From the NCBI RefSeq assembly GCF_003611675.1, contig NZ_RAWA01000047.1, forward strand, positions 1 through 37,023: a stretch of DNA of 37,023 bases, given 5' to 3'. The notes beneath the pieces are model-generated. The model was not told the origin of the DNA. It did no database searches and saw nothing but the letters and a program-made list of their open reading frames with translations. This DNA is from Corallococcus sp. CA053C. Lineage in GTDB: Bacteria > Myxococcota > Myxococcia > Myxococcales > Myxococcaceae. The position numbers and the translations under genes are program-made. Below, piece by piece: positions 1 through 8,708 of the stretch (positions are counted from its first letter, which is position 1; each line of letters opens with the position of its first letter).

Positions 1-26
1 GGTGGGGCGTGGCGCTCAAGGGGGCG

Positions 27-1358
27 TCAGACGGCGCGGGCGACGGCGAACAGGCTCATGCCCACGGGCAGCTTCACCTGCTGCTCGGCGCGGGCGAAGA
101 GGGGCGCCAGCGTGTCGTAGAGCTTGAGCTGGAGCTTGGGCACCGCGCGGCGGCGCAGGATGCGGCTGTTGAGGAACCAGCCGGGCAGGCCGACCAGGTT
201 CATCCACTCCAGCGTGTCCACGCGGAAGCCGTTCTCCTCCAGCACCGCGCGCAGCGACTCCTGGGTGTAGCGGCGGTAGTGGCCCACCGCCTCGTCGATG
301 GCGCCGAAGAGCTGCGGCAGCGCCGGCACGAGGATGAGCACGCGGCCGTCCGGCTGGAGGATCTGCCGGAAGCGGCGCACCGCGGACGCGTCGTCCGGGA
401 TGTGCTCCAGCACGTTGGACAGCACGATGGTGTCCAGGTTCTCCGCCTTGAGCGACTCCCAGTCCGCGAGCGCCACGTCGGACAGGTAGGGGCGCACGTG
501 GGGCTTGCCGCGGAAGAGGTTCTTCAGGCGGTCCACGTAGAAGCGCTCCACCTCCAGCGCCACGAGATGCTCCGCGCCGGCCTCCAGCTCGCGGGTGATG
601 GTGCCGATGCCGGCGCCAATCTCCAGCACGCGGCGGCCCATGTGCTCGCGGAAGCGGCGGCCCAGCCACTGGTTGTAGTGGGTGGCGCCGTCCATGCGCT
701 CCAGGGTGGAGTAGCCCTCGTGCTGATTGTCCGCGTCGTCGCGCACGGTGGCGTAGCGCACCAGCGTGCGCAGGCGGGCCAGGTGCGCGGACGCCGGGCG
801 GCGGGGCACGGCCTGCAGGGGCGGCAGGGACACCTCCGTGAGGCGGAAGAGCTGCGCGGCCATCTTCACCACGAGCTCCGCGTCCACCGCGTCGTCGTCG
901 CTGGTGAGCTGGATGGAGCGCAGCGCGTCCGTGCGGAAGGCGCGCAGGCCGGTGAGCGGATCCACCAGCGCCACGTCGGTGACGAAGCGGGTGATGCCGC
1001 CCAGGGCGCGCTCGGCCATCATCTCCGCGGAGTTGCCGGGGCGGCGGCCGAAGACGCCGTCGGCGGTGTCGTCGCGCAGGGGCTGCACCAGGGCGGCGTA
1101 GCTGTCCGGCGAGTAGGCGCCGTCCGGGTCCTGGAGCACCGTCATGCCGCCGGTGACGTGGGGGAGCGCGGCGCGGATGGCCGCTCCCTTGCCGCCCAGG
1201 GCGGAGAGGACGTGAACGTTGGGGCCGGGGGTGACGTCCACCGGACCTTCACCCGCGAGGACGACCTGGGCCTGGCCCGCCAGGGCATGGGCGAACCGCG
1301 CCGCGGCGGCGGCGGTGGCCGGGGTGAAGGGGAGGACCACGGAGAGAGCTGGAACCAT
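27..1358 (-). CDS. Bifunctional glycosyltransferase (GT2-like) / class I SAM methyltransferase
   Basis: The protein is 443 aa from an ATG at 1358; an in-frame GTG at 1376 would add six residues. Residues 1-190 look like a GT2 fold of the dolichyl-phosphate-mannose-synthase type, with a GGKGAA loop (55-60), an acidic motif LQDPDG (75-80) where DxD-like residues bind the sugar nucleotide, and a DPLTGLRAFR stretch (133-142). Residues 225-420 form a class I methyltransferase with the SAM-binding loop LEIGAGIGT (245-253) and an SNVLEHIPDD motif. Such fusions are known in GC-rich bacteria; acceptor and donor cannot be read from sequence. It is divergent from the Wzc-type gene, with a 219-base gap that may hold both promoters. 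A role in making or methylating the neighbouring polysaccharide is inferred from position. Confidence 0.85.
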   Translation of the reverse strand: MVPALSVVLPFTPATAAAAARFAHALAGQAQVVLAGEGPVDVTPGPNVHVLSALGGKGAAIRAALPHVTGGMTVLQDPDGAYSPDSYAALVQPLRDDTADGVFGRRPGNSAEMMAERALGGITRFVTDVALVDPLTGLRAFRTDALRSIQLTSDDDAVDAELVVKMAAQLFRLTEVSLPPLQAVPRRPASAHLARLRTLVRYATVRDDADNQHEGYSTLERMDGATHYNQWLGRRFREHMGRRVLEIGAGIGTITRELEAGAEHLVALEVERFYVDRLKNLFRGKPHVRPYLSDVALADWESLKAENLDTIVLSNVLEHIPDDASAVRRFRQILQPDGRVLILVPALPQLFGAIDEAVGHYRRYTQESLRAVLEENGFRVDTLEWMNLVGLPGWFLNSRILRRRAVPKLQLKLYDTLAPLFARAEQQVKLPVGMSLFAVARAV

Positions 1359-1577
1359 GGCGCCGCTGACTACCACAGGCGCTTTCGGGGCGCGCGTTCA
1401 CGGACCGGAACGGATGGACGAGGAGCATCCAGGCGCCGTCGGTGCAATGGACAACCCGGCCGGGTCGTTGCACGCTCCGCCTGTTGTTCCCCCAGTGCGA
1501 TGTGGGTGCAGGTCGGGGCTCGGAGGTATCGGGCCGGTGCGACCGCCCGCGACAGCCCCCTTCTGGAGAGACGCGAC

Positions 1578-3770
1578 GTGGAAGGAACGGTGTTGGACCC
1601 GGCCGGAGGAGCTCCCGGCGCGACGTCCGCGAGCATGCTGCACCGGGCGCGGGGCATGTGGCGCAGGCGCTGGGTGACGTTGGGGGTGGCCCTGGCGGTC
1701 ACCGCGCTCACGGCGGCGTGGACGCTGCGGCAGCCGCGCATCTACGCGGCCAGCACGTCGCTCATCATCGACGTCACCGCCCCCCGCATCCTCGACGGCG
1801 ACGTGAAGGAGGTCATGGGGGAGGAGCGCAGCAACTACTGGTTCAACAAGGAGTACACCGGCACGCAGAGTGAGGTCATCACCTCGCGCGCGGTGTCGAG
1901 CCGCGTGGTGGACCGGCTGGGGCTGGCCAACGATCCGGGCTTCCTGGGCCTGCCGGCGAACCAGGACGAGAAGGCGCGCGTGCAGGCGCTCCAGGGCGCG
2001 GACGCGGTGGGGCTCTTGCGCACGCGCATCCTGGTGATGCCCGGCAAGGACTCGCGGGTGATGAACATCGGGGTGGAGGACGTGGACCCCGAGCGCGCGG
2101 CGCTGCTCGCCAACGAGGTGGCCGCCGCGTACATGGCGGAGAACCAGGCGCTCAAGATGCGCGTCACGGAAGAGGCGCGCACGTGGTTGGAGGTCCGCCG
2201 GGACGAGCTGGGCCGTGAGGCGAAGGCCGGCGAGCTGGCCGTCTACGACCTGAAGAAGGACGCGGACATGCTGTCCACGTCGCTGGAGTCGCGGCTCTCC
2301 ATCGTCAGCGAGCGCATCAACTCCTACAACCTGAAGCTCACCGACGTGCGCACGCGCATCGCGGCGCAGCAGGCGCGCGTGGACGCCATCCACCAGCTGC
2401 GCAAGGCCGCCGGCAACGATGAGACGTGGGCGGAGGCCGTGCCTGGGGCCAAGGACGGGCCCATCCAGGACATGAAGATGCGCTACGGCGAGCAGAAGGT
2501 CGCGTGCGCGGAGCTGTCGGAGCGCTACCTGCCGGAGCACCCGAAGCTGCTGGAGTGCAACCGCAAGCTGGCGGTGGTGCGCGAGGACCTGCTCAAGAGC
2601 TTGGGCAACGTGGTGCGCTCGGCGGAGCTGCAGCTCCTGGAGGTGAAGGGCGAGGAGAAGAACCTCAACAAGCTCCTGGACGAGACCAAGGCCGAGGCCT
2701 TCCTCGTGAACAAGAAGGCCATCGAGTACGGGCAGCTCCAGCGCGAGTCGGACGACAACCAGCGCCGGTACGAGGACGTGCTCAAGCGGCTCAAGGACGT
2801 GGAGCTGTCGGGTCTCCTGCGCACGAGCAACGTGCGCGTGCTGGACGCGGCGCGGCCGGTGATGGCGCCGGTGCGGCCGCACACGCAGCGCAACCTGATG
2901 GTGGGCTGGATGATGGGCCTGCTCCTGGGGCTGGGCGTGGCGCTGCTGCTGGAGTTCCTGGAGAACACCGTCACGTCGCAGGCGGACGTGGAGGACGTGC
3001 TGGGGCTGGCCTTCCTGGGCGTGGTGCCGCGGATGGAGACGGGGAAGGAGCCCAGCGAGCGCGACCTGTACGTGCACCGCTCGCCGCGCTCGGCGGTGGC
3101 GGAGTGCTGCCGCGCGGTGCGCACGAACCTGCTGTTCATGTCACCGGATGATCCGTTCAAGACGCTGGTGGTGACGTCCAGCGGACCGCAGGAGGGCAAG
3201 TCCACCACGTGCATCAACCTGGGCGTGGCCATGGCCCAGAGCGGCAACCGCGTGCTGCTGCTGGACACGGACATGCGCAGGCCGCGGCTGCACCGCGCGT
3301 TCGGCGTGCCCAACGACTTCGGCATCAGCTCGCTGGTGGTGGGCGAGGGCTCGCTGGACAAGGCGGTGAAGAGCACGGAGGTGCCCAACCTCTTCGTGCT
3401 GCCGTGTGGCCCGCTGCCGCCGAACCCGGCGGAGCTGTTGCACACGCGCGCCTTCAAGGAGCTGCTGCGGACGGCGGCGGAGAAGTTCGACCGCATCATC
3501 CTGGACAGCCCGCCGCTCAACGCCGTGGTGGACGCGGCGGTGCTGGCCACGCAGGCGGACGGCGTGGTGATGGTGCTCAAGGCGGGCAAGACGGACCGCG
3601 GGGCCGCGCGGCGTGCGCTGCGCTCGCTGGCGGACGTGCAGGCGCGCATGTTCGGCGCCATCCTCAACGACGTGGACCTGCGCCAGCCGCGCTACGGCGA
3701 CACGTACCTGGGCTACCAGGGCTACGGCCCGACCCAGGACGAGCCGAAGGGCGGGGTGGCGCGGTCGTGA
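1578..3770 (+). CDS. wzc: Wzc-type polysaccharide co-polymerase with bacterial tyrosine kinase domain
   Basis: Inner-membrane chain-length regulator of a Wzx/Wzy pathway fused to a BY-kinase. The GTG at 1578 is chosen because GGAG lies 9 bases upstream (1565-1568); it gives 730 aa. The frame stays open back to base 9, but that part is antisense to the gene at 27-1358. Residues 32-52 and about 440-462 are membrane helices enclosing a long periplasmic coiled-coil-rich domain. The cytoplasmic kinase shows Walker A GPQEGKST (536-543, Lys541), Walker A' LLLDTD (Asp563, Asp565) and Walker B ILDSPP (Asp643). The tail carries four tyrosines (706, 710, 713, 716), the usual autophosphorylation cluster. 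Its stop overlaps the next start (GTGA). Probably the equivalent of M. xanthus WzcB, judged from gene order. Confidence 0.92.
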   Translation: MEGTVLDPAGGAPGATSASMLHRARGMWRRRWVTLGVALAVTALTAAWTLRQPRIYAASTSLIIDVTAPRILDGDVKEVMGEERSNYWFNKEYTGTQSEVITSRAVSSRVVDRLGLANDPGFLGLPANQDEKARVQALQGADAVGLLRTRILVMPGKDSRVMNIGVEDVDPERAALLANEVAAAYMAENQALKMRVTEEARTWLEVRRDELGREAKAGELAVYDLKKDADMLSTSLESRLSIVSERINSYNLKLTDVRTRIAAQQARVDAIHQLRKAAGNDETWAEAVPGAKDGPIQDMKMRYGEQKVACAELSERYLPEHPKLLECNRKLAVVREDLLKSLGNVVRSAELQLLEVKGEEKNLNKLLDETKAEAFLVNKKAIEYGQLQRESDDNQRRYEDVLKRLKDVELSGLLRTSNVRVLDAARPVMAPVRPHTQRNLMVGWMMGLLLGLGVALLLEFLENTVTSQADVEDVLGLAFLGVVPRMETGKEPSERDLYVHRSPRSAVAECCRAVRTNLLFMSPDDPFKTLVVTSSGPQEGKSTTCINLGVAMAQSGNRVLLLDTDMRRPRLHRAFGVPNDFGISSLVVGEGSLDKAVKSTEVPNLFVLPCGPLPPNPAELLHTRAFKELLRTAAEKFDRIILDSPPLNAVVDAAVLATQADGVVMVLKAGKTDRGAARRALRSLADVQARMFGAILNDVDLRQPRYGDTYLGYQGYGPTQDEPKGGVARS

Positions 3771-5020
3771 CGGGCGCGGGCCTGCGGGTGCTGCACCTGG
3801 GGAAGTTCTACCCCCCGGCCTCCGGCGGCATGGAGGCGCACGTGCGGACGCTGGCGCAGGCCCAGGCCGCGCTGGGCGCGCAGGTGGAGGTGCTGTGCGC
3901 GAACCACTCCGTGGACGGCACCGGCACCAGCCACGAGTTCCACGGCCGCAGCCCCACGCGTGAGGAGTGGGACGGTCCGGTGCGCGTGGTGCGGCTGGGG
4001 CGCCTGGCCTCCGTGGCGCGCATGGACGTGATGCCGATGCTGCCCCTGGCGCTGCGTCGCGCGCTGGCGCGGGGCGTGGACGTGGTGCACCTGCACGTGC
4101 CCAACCCCTCCATGGTGCTGGCGCTGGACGCGGTGCCGCGCCTGCCCGCGGTGGTGGTGACACACCAGAGCGACATCATCCGGCAGCGGGTCGCGGGCGC
4201 GCTGTTCCGTCCCTTCGAGTGGCTGCTGTACGCGCGCGCGGCGCGGCTGCTGGCCACGAGCGACGCGTACGTGCGCGGCTCGTCGCTGCTCTCCACCTTC
4301 AAGTCGAAGGTGCGGGTGCTGCCGCTGGGCATCGAGCTGGAGTCGTACCTGCGCCCCCTGGCCGAGACCTCGCTCGAAGCGCGCGAGGCGCAAGCGCGGT
4401 GGACGGCGGCGGCGGAGGGTGGACCGCTGTGGCTGATGGTGGGCCGACTCGTCTACTACAAGGGCCTGTTCACGGCGCTGGAGGCGTTGGTGCATGCACC
4501 GGGGCGGCTCGTCGTCGTGGGCGAGGGGCCGCTGGCCGCGGAGGGACGCGAGCGGGCCCGGGCGCTGGGCATCGAGGAGCGCGTGACGTGGGCGGGCTAC
4601 CTGTCGCCGGAGGCGCTCGCGGGCGCGTACCGGGCCGCCACCGCGCTGTGGTTCCCGAGCAACGCGCGCAGCGAGGCGTATGGCCTGTCGCAGGTGGAGG
4701 CGCTGGCGAGCGGACTGCCTGTCCTCAACACCGCCGTTCCGGACTCGGGCGTGGCGTGGGTGAGCCTGCACGAGCGCACCGGCCTCACGGTGCCGGTGGG
4801 CGATGCGCGGGCGCTGGCGGCGGCGGCGCGCCGGCTGGTGGAGGAGCCCGGGCTTCGTGAGCGGCTGTCGCGAGGGGCGCGGGAGCGCGCGCGGGCGGAG
4901 TTCGCGCATGACGTGATGGCGGCGCGCAGCCTGGACCTGTACGCGGAGGCGCTCGGGCGGCGTCCGCTGGTGGAGGCCGAGCCCATTGTGTCGGTCCGGC
5001 ACGTCGCGGGCGGAGGCTGA
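3767..5020 (+). CDS. GT4-family glycosyltransferase
   Basis: A 417-aa GT-B fold enzyme expected to add one sugar to a lipid-linked repeat unit at the inner face of the membrane. The N-terminal acceptor domain has the glycine-rich GKFYPPASGGMEAHV segment near residue 12. The C-terminal donor domain has GRLVYYKG (226-233, Lys232 for the donor phosphate) and the EX7E motif SEAYGLSQVE (Glu303 and Glu311). The GTG start at 3767 overlaps the upstream stop codon (GTGA), so it is translationally coupled to the Wzc-type gene. There is no predicted export signal. The sugar donor is unknown. Confidence 0.9.
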   Translation: MTGAGLRVLHLGKFYPPASGGMEAHVRTLAQAQAALGAQVEVLCANHSVDGTGTSHEFHGRSPTREEWDGPVRVVRLGRLASVARMDVMPMLPLALRRALARGVDVVHLHVPNPSMVLALDAVPRLPAVVVTHQSDIIRQRVAGALFRPFEWLLYARAARLLATSDAYVRGSSLLSTFKSKVRVLPLGIELESYLRPLAETSLEAREAQARWTAAAEGGPLWLMVGRLVYYKGLFTALEALVHAPGRLVVVGEGPLAAEGRERARALGIEERVTWAGYLSPEALAGAYRAATALWFPSNARSEAYGLSQVEALASGLPVLNTAVPDSGVAWVSLHERTGLTVPVGDARALAAAARRLVEEPGLRERLSRGARERARAEFAHDVMAARSLDLYAEALGRRPLVEAEPIVSVRHVAGGG

Positions 5021-5030
5021 GGCCCGGGCC

Positions 5031-6155
5031 ATGCGCGTGCTGCACGTGTCCAGCGGCAACCTGTACGGGGGCATCGAGACGTTCCTGCGCACGCTGGCGC
5101 TCGCTCGGGCGCAGCGGGGCGAAGGGCCGGAGCATGCGTTCGCGCTGTGCTTCGAGGGGCGCATCGCGGACGAGCTGCGCGCGGCGGGCGCTCCCCTGCA
5201 CCTGCTGGGGCCCGCGAAGGTGAGCCGTCCGTGGCGGGTGTGGGAGGCGCGACGCGCGCTGATGGCGCTGCTGGAGCGCGAGGCGTTCTCGGCGGTGGTG
5301 TGTCACGCGGCGTGGCCGCAGGCCCTCTTCGGACCGGTGGTGCGCACGGCCGGAGTGCCGCTCGTGTTCTTCCAGCACGACGCGCTCACGGGCGCGCACT
5401 GGGTGGAGCGCTGGGCGCGCGTCACCGTGCCGGAGCTGGCGCTGTGCAACAGTCGCTACACGGCGGGCACGCTGGCCCGGGTGTATCCGCGCACGCCGTG
5501 GCGCGTGCTGCATCCTCCCGTGCCGGAGGGTGGCGCCGCGCTCACGGCTTCCGAGCGCGCTTCGCTCCGAGGAGAGTTGGGCGCGAGCGCGGAGGACGTC
5601 GTCATCGTCCACGCCAGCCGCATGCAGGAGTGGAAGGGGCAGCGGCTGTTGCTGGAGGCGCTGGGCCGGCTGCGGCAGGTGCCTCGCTGGAAGGCGTGGC
5701 TCGTGGGCGGCGCGCAGCGTCCGGAGGAGGTCGCCTACGAGGACAGCTTGAAGGCCCAGGTCGCGGGGCTGGGGCTGTCCGACCGGGTGCGCTTCCTGGG
5801 ACAGCGCTCGGACGTGCCTCGACTGCTGCGCGCGGCGGAGGTGCACTGTCAGCCCAACACCGGGCCGGAGCCCTTCGGCCTGGCGTTCGTGGAGGCGCTG
5901 TACGCGGGGCTTCCCGTTGTGACCACCGCGCTGGGCGGGCCGCTGGAGATCGTCGATGCGTCGTGCGGCGTGCTCGTACCGCCGAAGCCCGAGATGCTGG
6001 CCTCGGCGCTGCGCGGGCTCATCGAGGACGAAGCGGCGCGGCGGACGCTGGGACGTGGCGGCCCCGCGCGGGCGAAGGCGCTGAGCGCGCCGTCCGTGTT
6101 CCTGCGCGCGCTGGAGGATGCGGTGCGCTCCGTGGTGCGGGAGCCCCTGTCATGA
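5031..6155 (+). CDS. GT4-family glycosyltransferase
   Basis: 374 aa from the ATG at 5031; the earlier in-frame ATG at 4986 lies inside the upstream gene and would add a low-complexity leader. The N-terminus has the GGIETF acceptor loop (residues 13-18), and the donor domain has the EX7E motif EPFGLAFVE (280-288) followed by LPVVTT. A GGAG at 5012-5015 is somewhat far from the start, so coupling to the upstream gene 10 bases away is likely. Its ATG-proximal motif MRVLHVSSGN resembles the start of other cluster GTs, suggesting an old duplication. Substrate unknown. Confidence 0.9.
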   Translation: MRVLHVSSGNLYGGIETFLRTLALARAQRGEGPEHAFALCFEGRIADELRAAGAPLHLLGPAKVSRPWRVWEARRALMALLEREAFSAVVCHAAWPQALFGPVVRTAGVPLVFFQHDALTGAHWVERWARVTVPELALCNSRYTAGTLARVYPRTPWRVLHPPVPEGGAALTASERASLRGELGASAEDVVIVHASRMQEWKGQRLLLEALGRLRQVPRWKAWLVGGAQRPEEVAYEDSLKAQVAGLGLSDRVRFLGQRSDVPRLLRAAEVHCQPNTGPEPFGLAFVEALYAGLPVVTTALGGPLEIVDASCGVLVPPKPEMLASALRGLIEDEAARRTLGRGGPARAKALSAPSVFLRALEDAVRSVVREPLS

Positions 6156-7600
6156 AGGGGGCGCGCTCCGAACGTCCGCGACTTCGCGGACCCGGTGTGC
6201 TGCACCAGCGTTACGTGCGCCGTGCGGCGGTCGCGGCCGTTCCGACCGAGCCTGCTCCGGTGGAGAAGCCGACCGGGTTCCTTGGCTCGGGCCGTGTGGT
6301 GGTGGCCTTCATCGCGATGCTCTTCGTCTGTCAGCTCGCGCTGCTGGTGGAGGCGCTGTCTCCGTTGCGGGTCGTGTTCCGCATCCTGGCGTTCGGCATG
6401 AGCCTCGCGTTGCTGGCGCTGGCGAAGGGTCCTCGGCTCAAGCACCCGGCGAGGCTCTTCCTCGTGGCGTCGGCGGTGCTCACCGCGTTCAATTTCTTCC
6501 ATCCCGGCACCAACAGCCCGATGGCGGCGGCGGCGCAGCTCGGCATCCAGGTGTCCGTGTTCGCGCCCGTCTTCTGGGCCAGCCGCCTGCGCATCGACGA
6601 GAAGATGTTCGGGCGCATCGTCCTGCTGCTCTTCCTCTTCAACATGGCGAGCGCCGCGCTGGGCATCCTGCAGGTGTCCTTCCCGGGCCGGTTCCAGCCC
6701 GCGCTGTCCACCATGGTCGAGAGCCAGGGTGAGGGCTACGTGCGCAGCCTCCAGTTCGAGACGGCGAGCGGCGAGCGCGTGTTCCGCCCCATGGGCCTGA
6801 CGGACATTCCCGGCGGCGCCTCCACGGGCGCCTTCTACGCGGTGCTGCTCGGGGGCGCGTTCCTGTTGAGCCGTCAGGGCACGCTCAAGAAGGTCCTGGG
6901 CGCGGCGGGAATCGGCGTGGGGTTGATCTGCCTCTACCTGGGGCAGGTCCGCGTCGCGGCGGTGACGCTGCTGGTGTGCATGGCGGCCATGGCACTGGTG
7001 CTCGTCGTGAGCGGCCGGTGGGTGCGCCTCGTGGCGCTGGCCGCGGTGGTGGGCGGGTTCGCCGTGGTGGCCTTCGGCTGGGCGGTCGCGGTCGGCGGCG
7101 ACGCGGTGCTCACGCGCTGGAACACCCTCCTGTCCGACAACCCTTCGCAGGTGTACCAGAGCAACCGGGGTCGCTTCCTCGACAGCACCTTCGCGGAGGT
7201 CCTGCCGGAGTTTCCGCTGGGCGCGGGCCTGGGCCGCTACGGCATGGCCAACGCCTACTTCGGTGACAACAGCGACCGTGACAACCCACCCCTCTGGGCG
7301 GAGATCCAATGGACGGCGTGGGCCTATGACGGGGGATGGCTGGGGCTCGTCTGCTATCCGCTCGCGCTGCTGGTGACCCTGGGGTGGAGCTTCCAGATGG
7401 CCCGCCGCCGGGACGAGGCGAGGAGCGAGTTCTGGCTGTGGGGCAGCCTCCTCTTCGCGTACGACCTGGGCGCGCTGGCGCAGACCTTCAGCTACCAGTT
7501 CTTCATGAGCCAGATGGGCATGGAGTTCTGGCTGCTCAACGCGGCCTTCTTCAGCGCGTACTGGAACCGGAATGCGGCCGTACACCCTCATCACCGGTGA
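6152..7600 (+). CDS. O-antigen ligase/polymerase (Wzy-like) multi-pass membrane protein
   Basis: 482 aa, starting at an ATGA overlap with the upstream GT stop. A 40-residue polar, Arg-rich cytoplasmic N-terminus is followed by about 10-12 hydrophobic helices with a large polar segment around residues 190-225 and another around 325-385. This is the architecture of Wzy polymerases and WaaL ligases. Sequence motifs in this superfamily are weak, so polymerase versus ligase cannot be settled. It sits between glycosyltransferases and overlaps the next gene by 29 bases, so it is part of their operon. A second, larger member of the superfamily is encoded at 25206-27839. Confidence 0.78.
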   Translation: MKGARSERPRLRGPGVLHQRYVRRAAVAAVPTEPAPVEKPTGFLGSGRVVVAFIAMLFVCQLALLVEALSPLRVVFRILAFGMSLALLALAKGPRLKHPARLFLVASAVLTAFNFFHPGTNSPMAAAAQLGIQVSVFAPVFWASRLRIDEKMFGRIVLLLFLFNMASAALGILQVSFPGRFQPALSTMVESQGEGYVRSLQFETASGERVFRPMGLTDIPGGASTGAFYAVLLGGAFLLSRQGTLKKVLGAAGIGVGLICLYLGQVRVAAVTLLVCMAAMALVLVVSGRWVRLVALAAVVGGFAVVAFGWAVAVGGDAVLTRWNTLLSDNPSQVYQSNRGRFLDSTFAEVLPEFPLGAGLGRYGMANAYFGDNSDRDNPPLWAEIQWTAWAYDGGWLGLVCYPLALLVTLGWSFQMARRRDEARSEFWLWGSLLFAYDLGALAQTFSYQFFMSQMGMEFWLLNAAFFSAYWNRNAAVHPHHR

Positions 7601-8705
7601 CTTCGTCTCCACGGGAGGCATGGACCGCGCGAACCTCGCGCTGGCGGACTGGCTCGCGCGTCAGGGCGGGCCCGTGCGGCTCGTGGCGTACCGGGTGGAG
7701 GACTCGCTCCTGCGCTACCCCAACGTGCGCTTCATCCGTGTGCCCAAGCCCGCCAATGCGTACCTGCTGGGCGAGCCGCTGCTCGCGGCCGTGGGGCGCT
7801 TCTGGGCCGCGCGCACGCTGGCGGAAGGCGGTCAGGTGGTGGCCAACGGCGGCAACTGCGAGGTGCCCGCCGCCAACTGGGTCCACTACGTCCACGGCGC
7901 GCACACGCCCGAGCCGGTCGGTGGACCGCTGCGGAAATGGAAGGGCCGCGTGAGCCACCGCGTGTACCTGCGCCGCGAGCAACGGGCGCTGCGCCGCGCG
8001 CGGATCATCATCGCCAACTCGGAGCGCACGCGGCAGGACCTGCTGGCCGCCACGGGCGTGGAGCCTTCGCGGGTCCAGGTCGTGTACCTGGGAAGCGACC
8101 CCTCACGCTTCCCGCCCACGTCCCCCGCGCTTCGGCGCGAGGCGCGGGCGTCGTTGGGATGGCCCCAGGACCGACGCGTGGCGCTGTTCGTGGGCGCGCT
8201 GGGGGACCGGCGCAAGGGCTTCGACACGCTCTTCGAGGCGTGGGCCCGGCTGTGCGTCCGCGCGGACTGGGACGTGGACCTGTGGGTCGTGGGCACCGGC
8301 GCGCAGCAGGAGGCATGGGAGCGCGCGGCGCGGGGACGGGGACTCGGGGCGCGGATCCGCTTCCTGGGCTTCCGTGACGATGTCCCCCGCCTGCTGGCCG
8401 CCGCGGACCTCTTGGTGGCTCCCACGCGCTACGAGGCCTACGGCCTGGGTGTGCATGAGGCGTTGTGCGTGGGAATCCCCGCGCTCGTGAGCCGCACGGC
8501 GGGCGTGGCCGAGCGTTATCCGTCCACGCTCCAGGGGCTGCTGCTGGAGGATCCGGAGGACGTGGGCGCGCTGGTGCGGCGCCTGGAGGAGTGGCGGGCC
8601 CGGGGCTCGGAGCTGGCGCCTGCCGTGGCCGTGCTGTCGTCGGAGCTGCGCGCGTGGACGTGGGACGCGATGGCGGCGGAGCTGGTGGCGCGACTGGAGG
8701 CGTGA
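7572..8705 (+). CDS. GT4-family glycosyltransferase
   Basis: 377-aa GT-B enzyme. The N-terminal domain starts with a GDFVSTGGMDRANLALA acceptor loop near residues 9-25. The donor domain has the EX7E motif EAYGLGVHE (288-296) and a preceding APTRY strand. Its ATG lies 29 bases inside the end of the Wzy-like gene, in another frame, so translation is very likely coupled. It is the last plus-strand gene of the first block and meets the minus-strand block tail to tail with only three bases between stop codons. Sugar specificity is not predictable. Confidence 0.9.
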   Translation: MRPYTLITGDFVSTGGMDRANLALADWLARQGGPVRLVAYRVEDSLLRYPNVRFIRVPKPANAYLLGEPLLAAVGRFWAARTLAEGGQVVANGGNCEVPAANWVHYVHGAHTPEPVGGPLRKWKGRVSHRVYLRREQRALRRARIIIANSERTRQDLLAATGVEPSRVQVVYLGSDPSRFPPTSPALRREARASLGWPQDRRVALFVGALGDRRKGFDTLFEAWARLCVRADWDVDLWVVGTGAQQEAWERAARGRGLGARIRFLGFRDDVPRLLAAADLLVAPTRYEAYGLGVHEALCVGIPALVSRTAGVAERYPSTLQGLLLEDPEDVGALVRRLEEWRARGSELAPAVAVLSSELRAWTWDAMAAELVARLEA

Positions 8706-8708
8706 GCG

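Noticed and set aside
9-1577. Open frame extending the Wzc-type protein by about 520 residues at its N-terminus
   Set aside because: This part is antisense to the glycosyltransferase/methyltransferase gene, is low-complexity Ala/Arg/His-rich, and the ribosome site before 1578 gives a normal-length protein.
1377-1577. Divergent promoter for the GT/methyltransferase and Wzc-type genes
   Set aside because: A promoter must be near here, but no convincing sigma-70 or sigma-54 pattern was seen by eye.
1398-3077. 559-residue minus-strand open frame opposite the Wzc-type gene
   Set aside because: Low-complexity His/Val/Leu/Arg composition without motifs; it overlaps a well-supported gene entirely.
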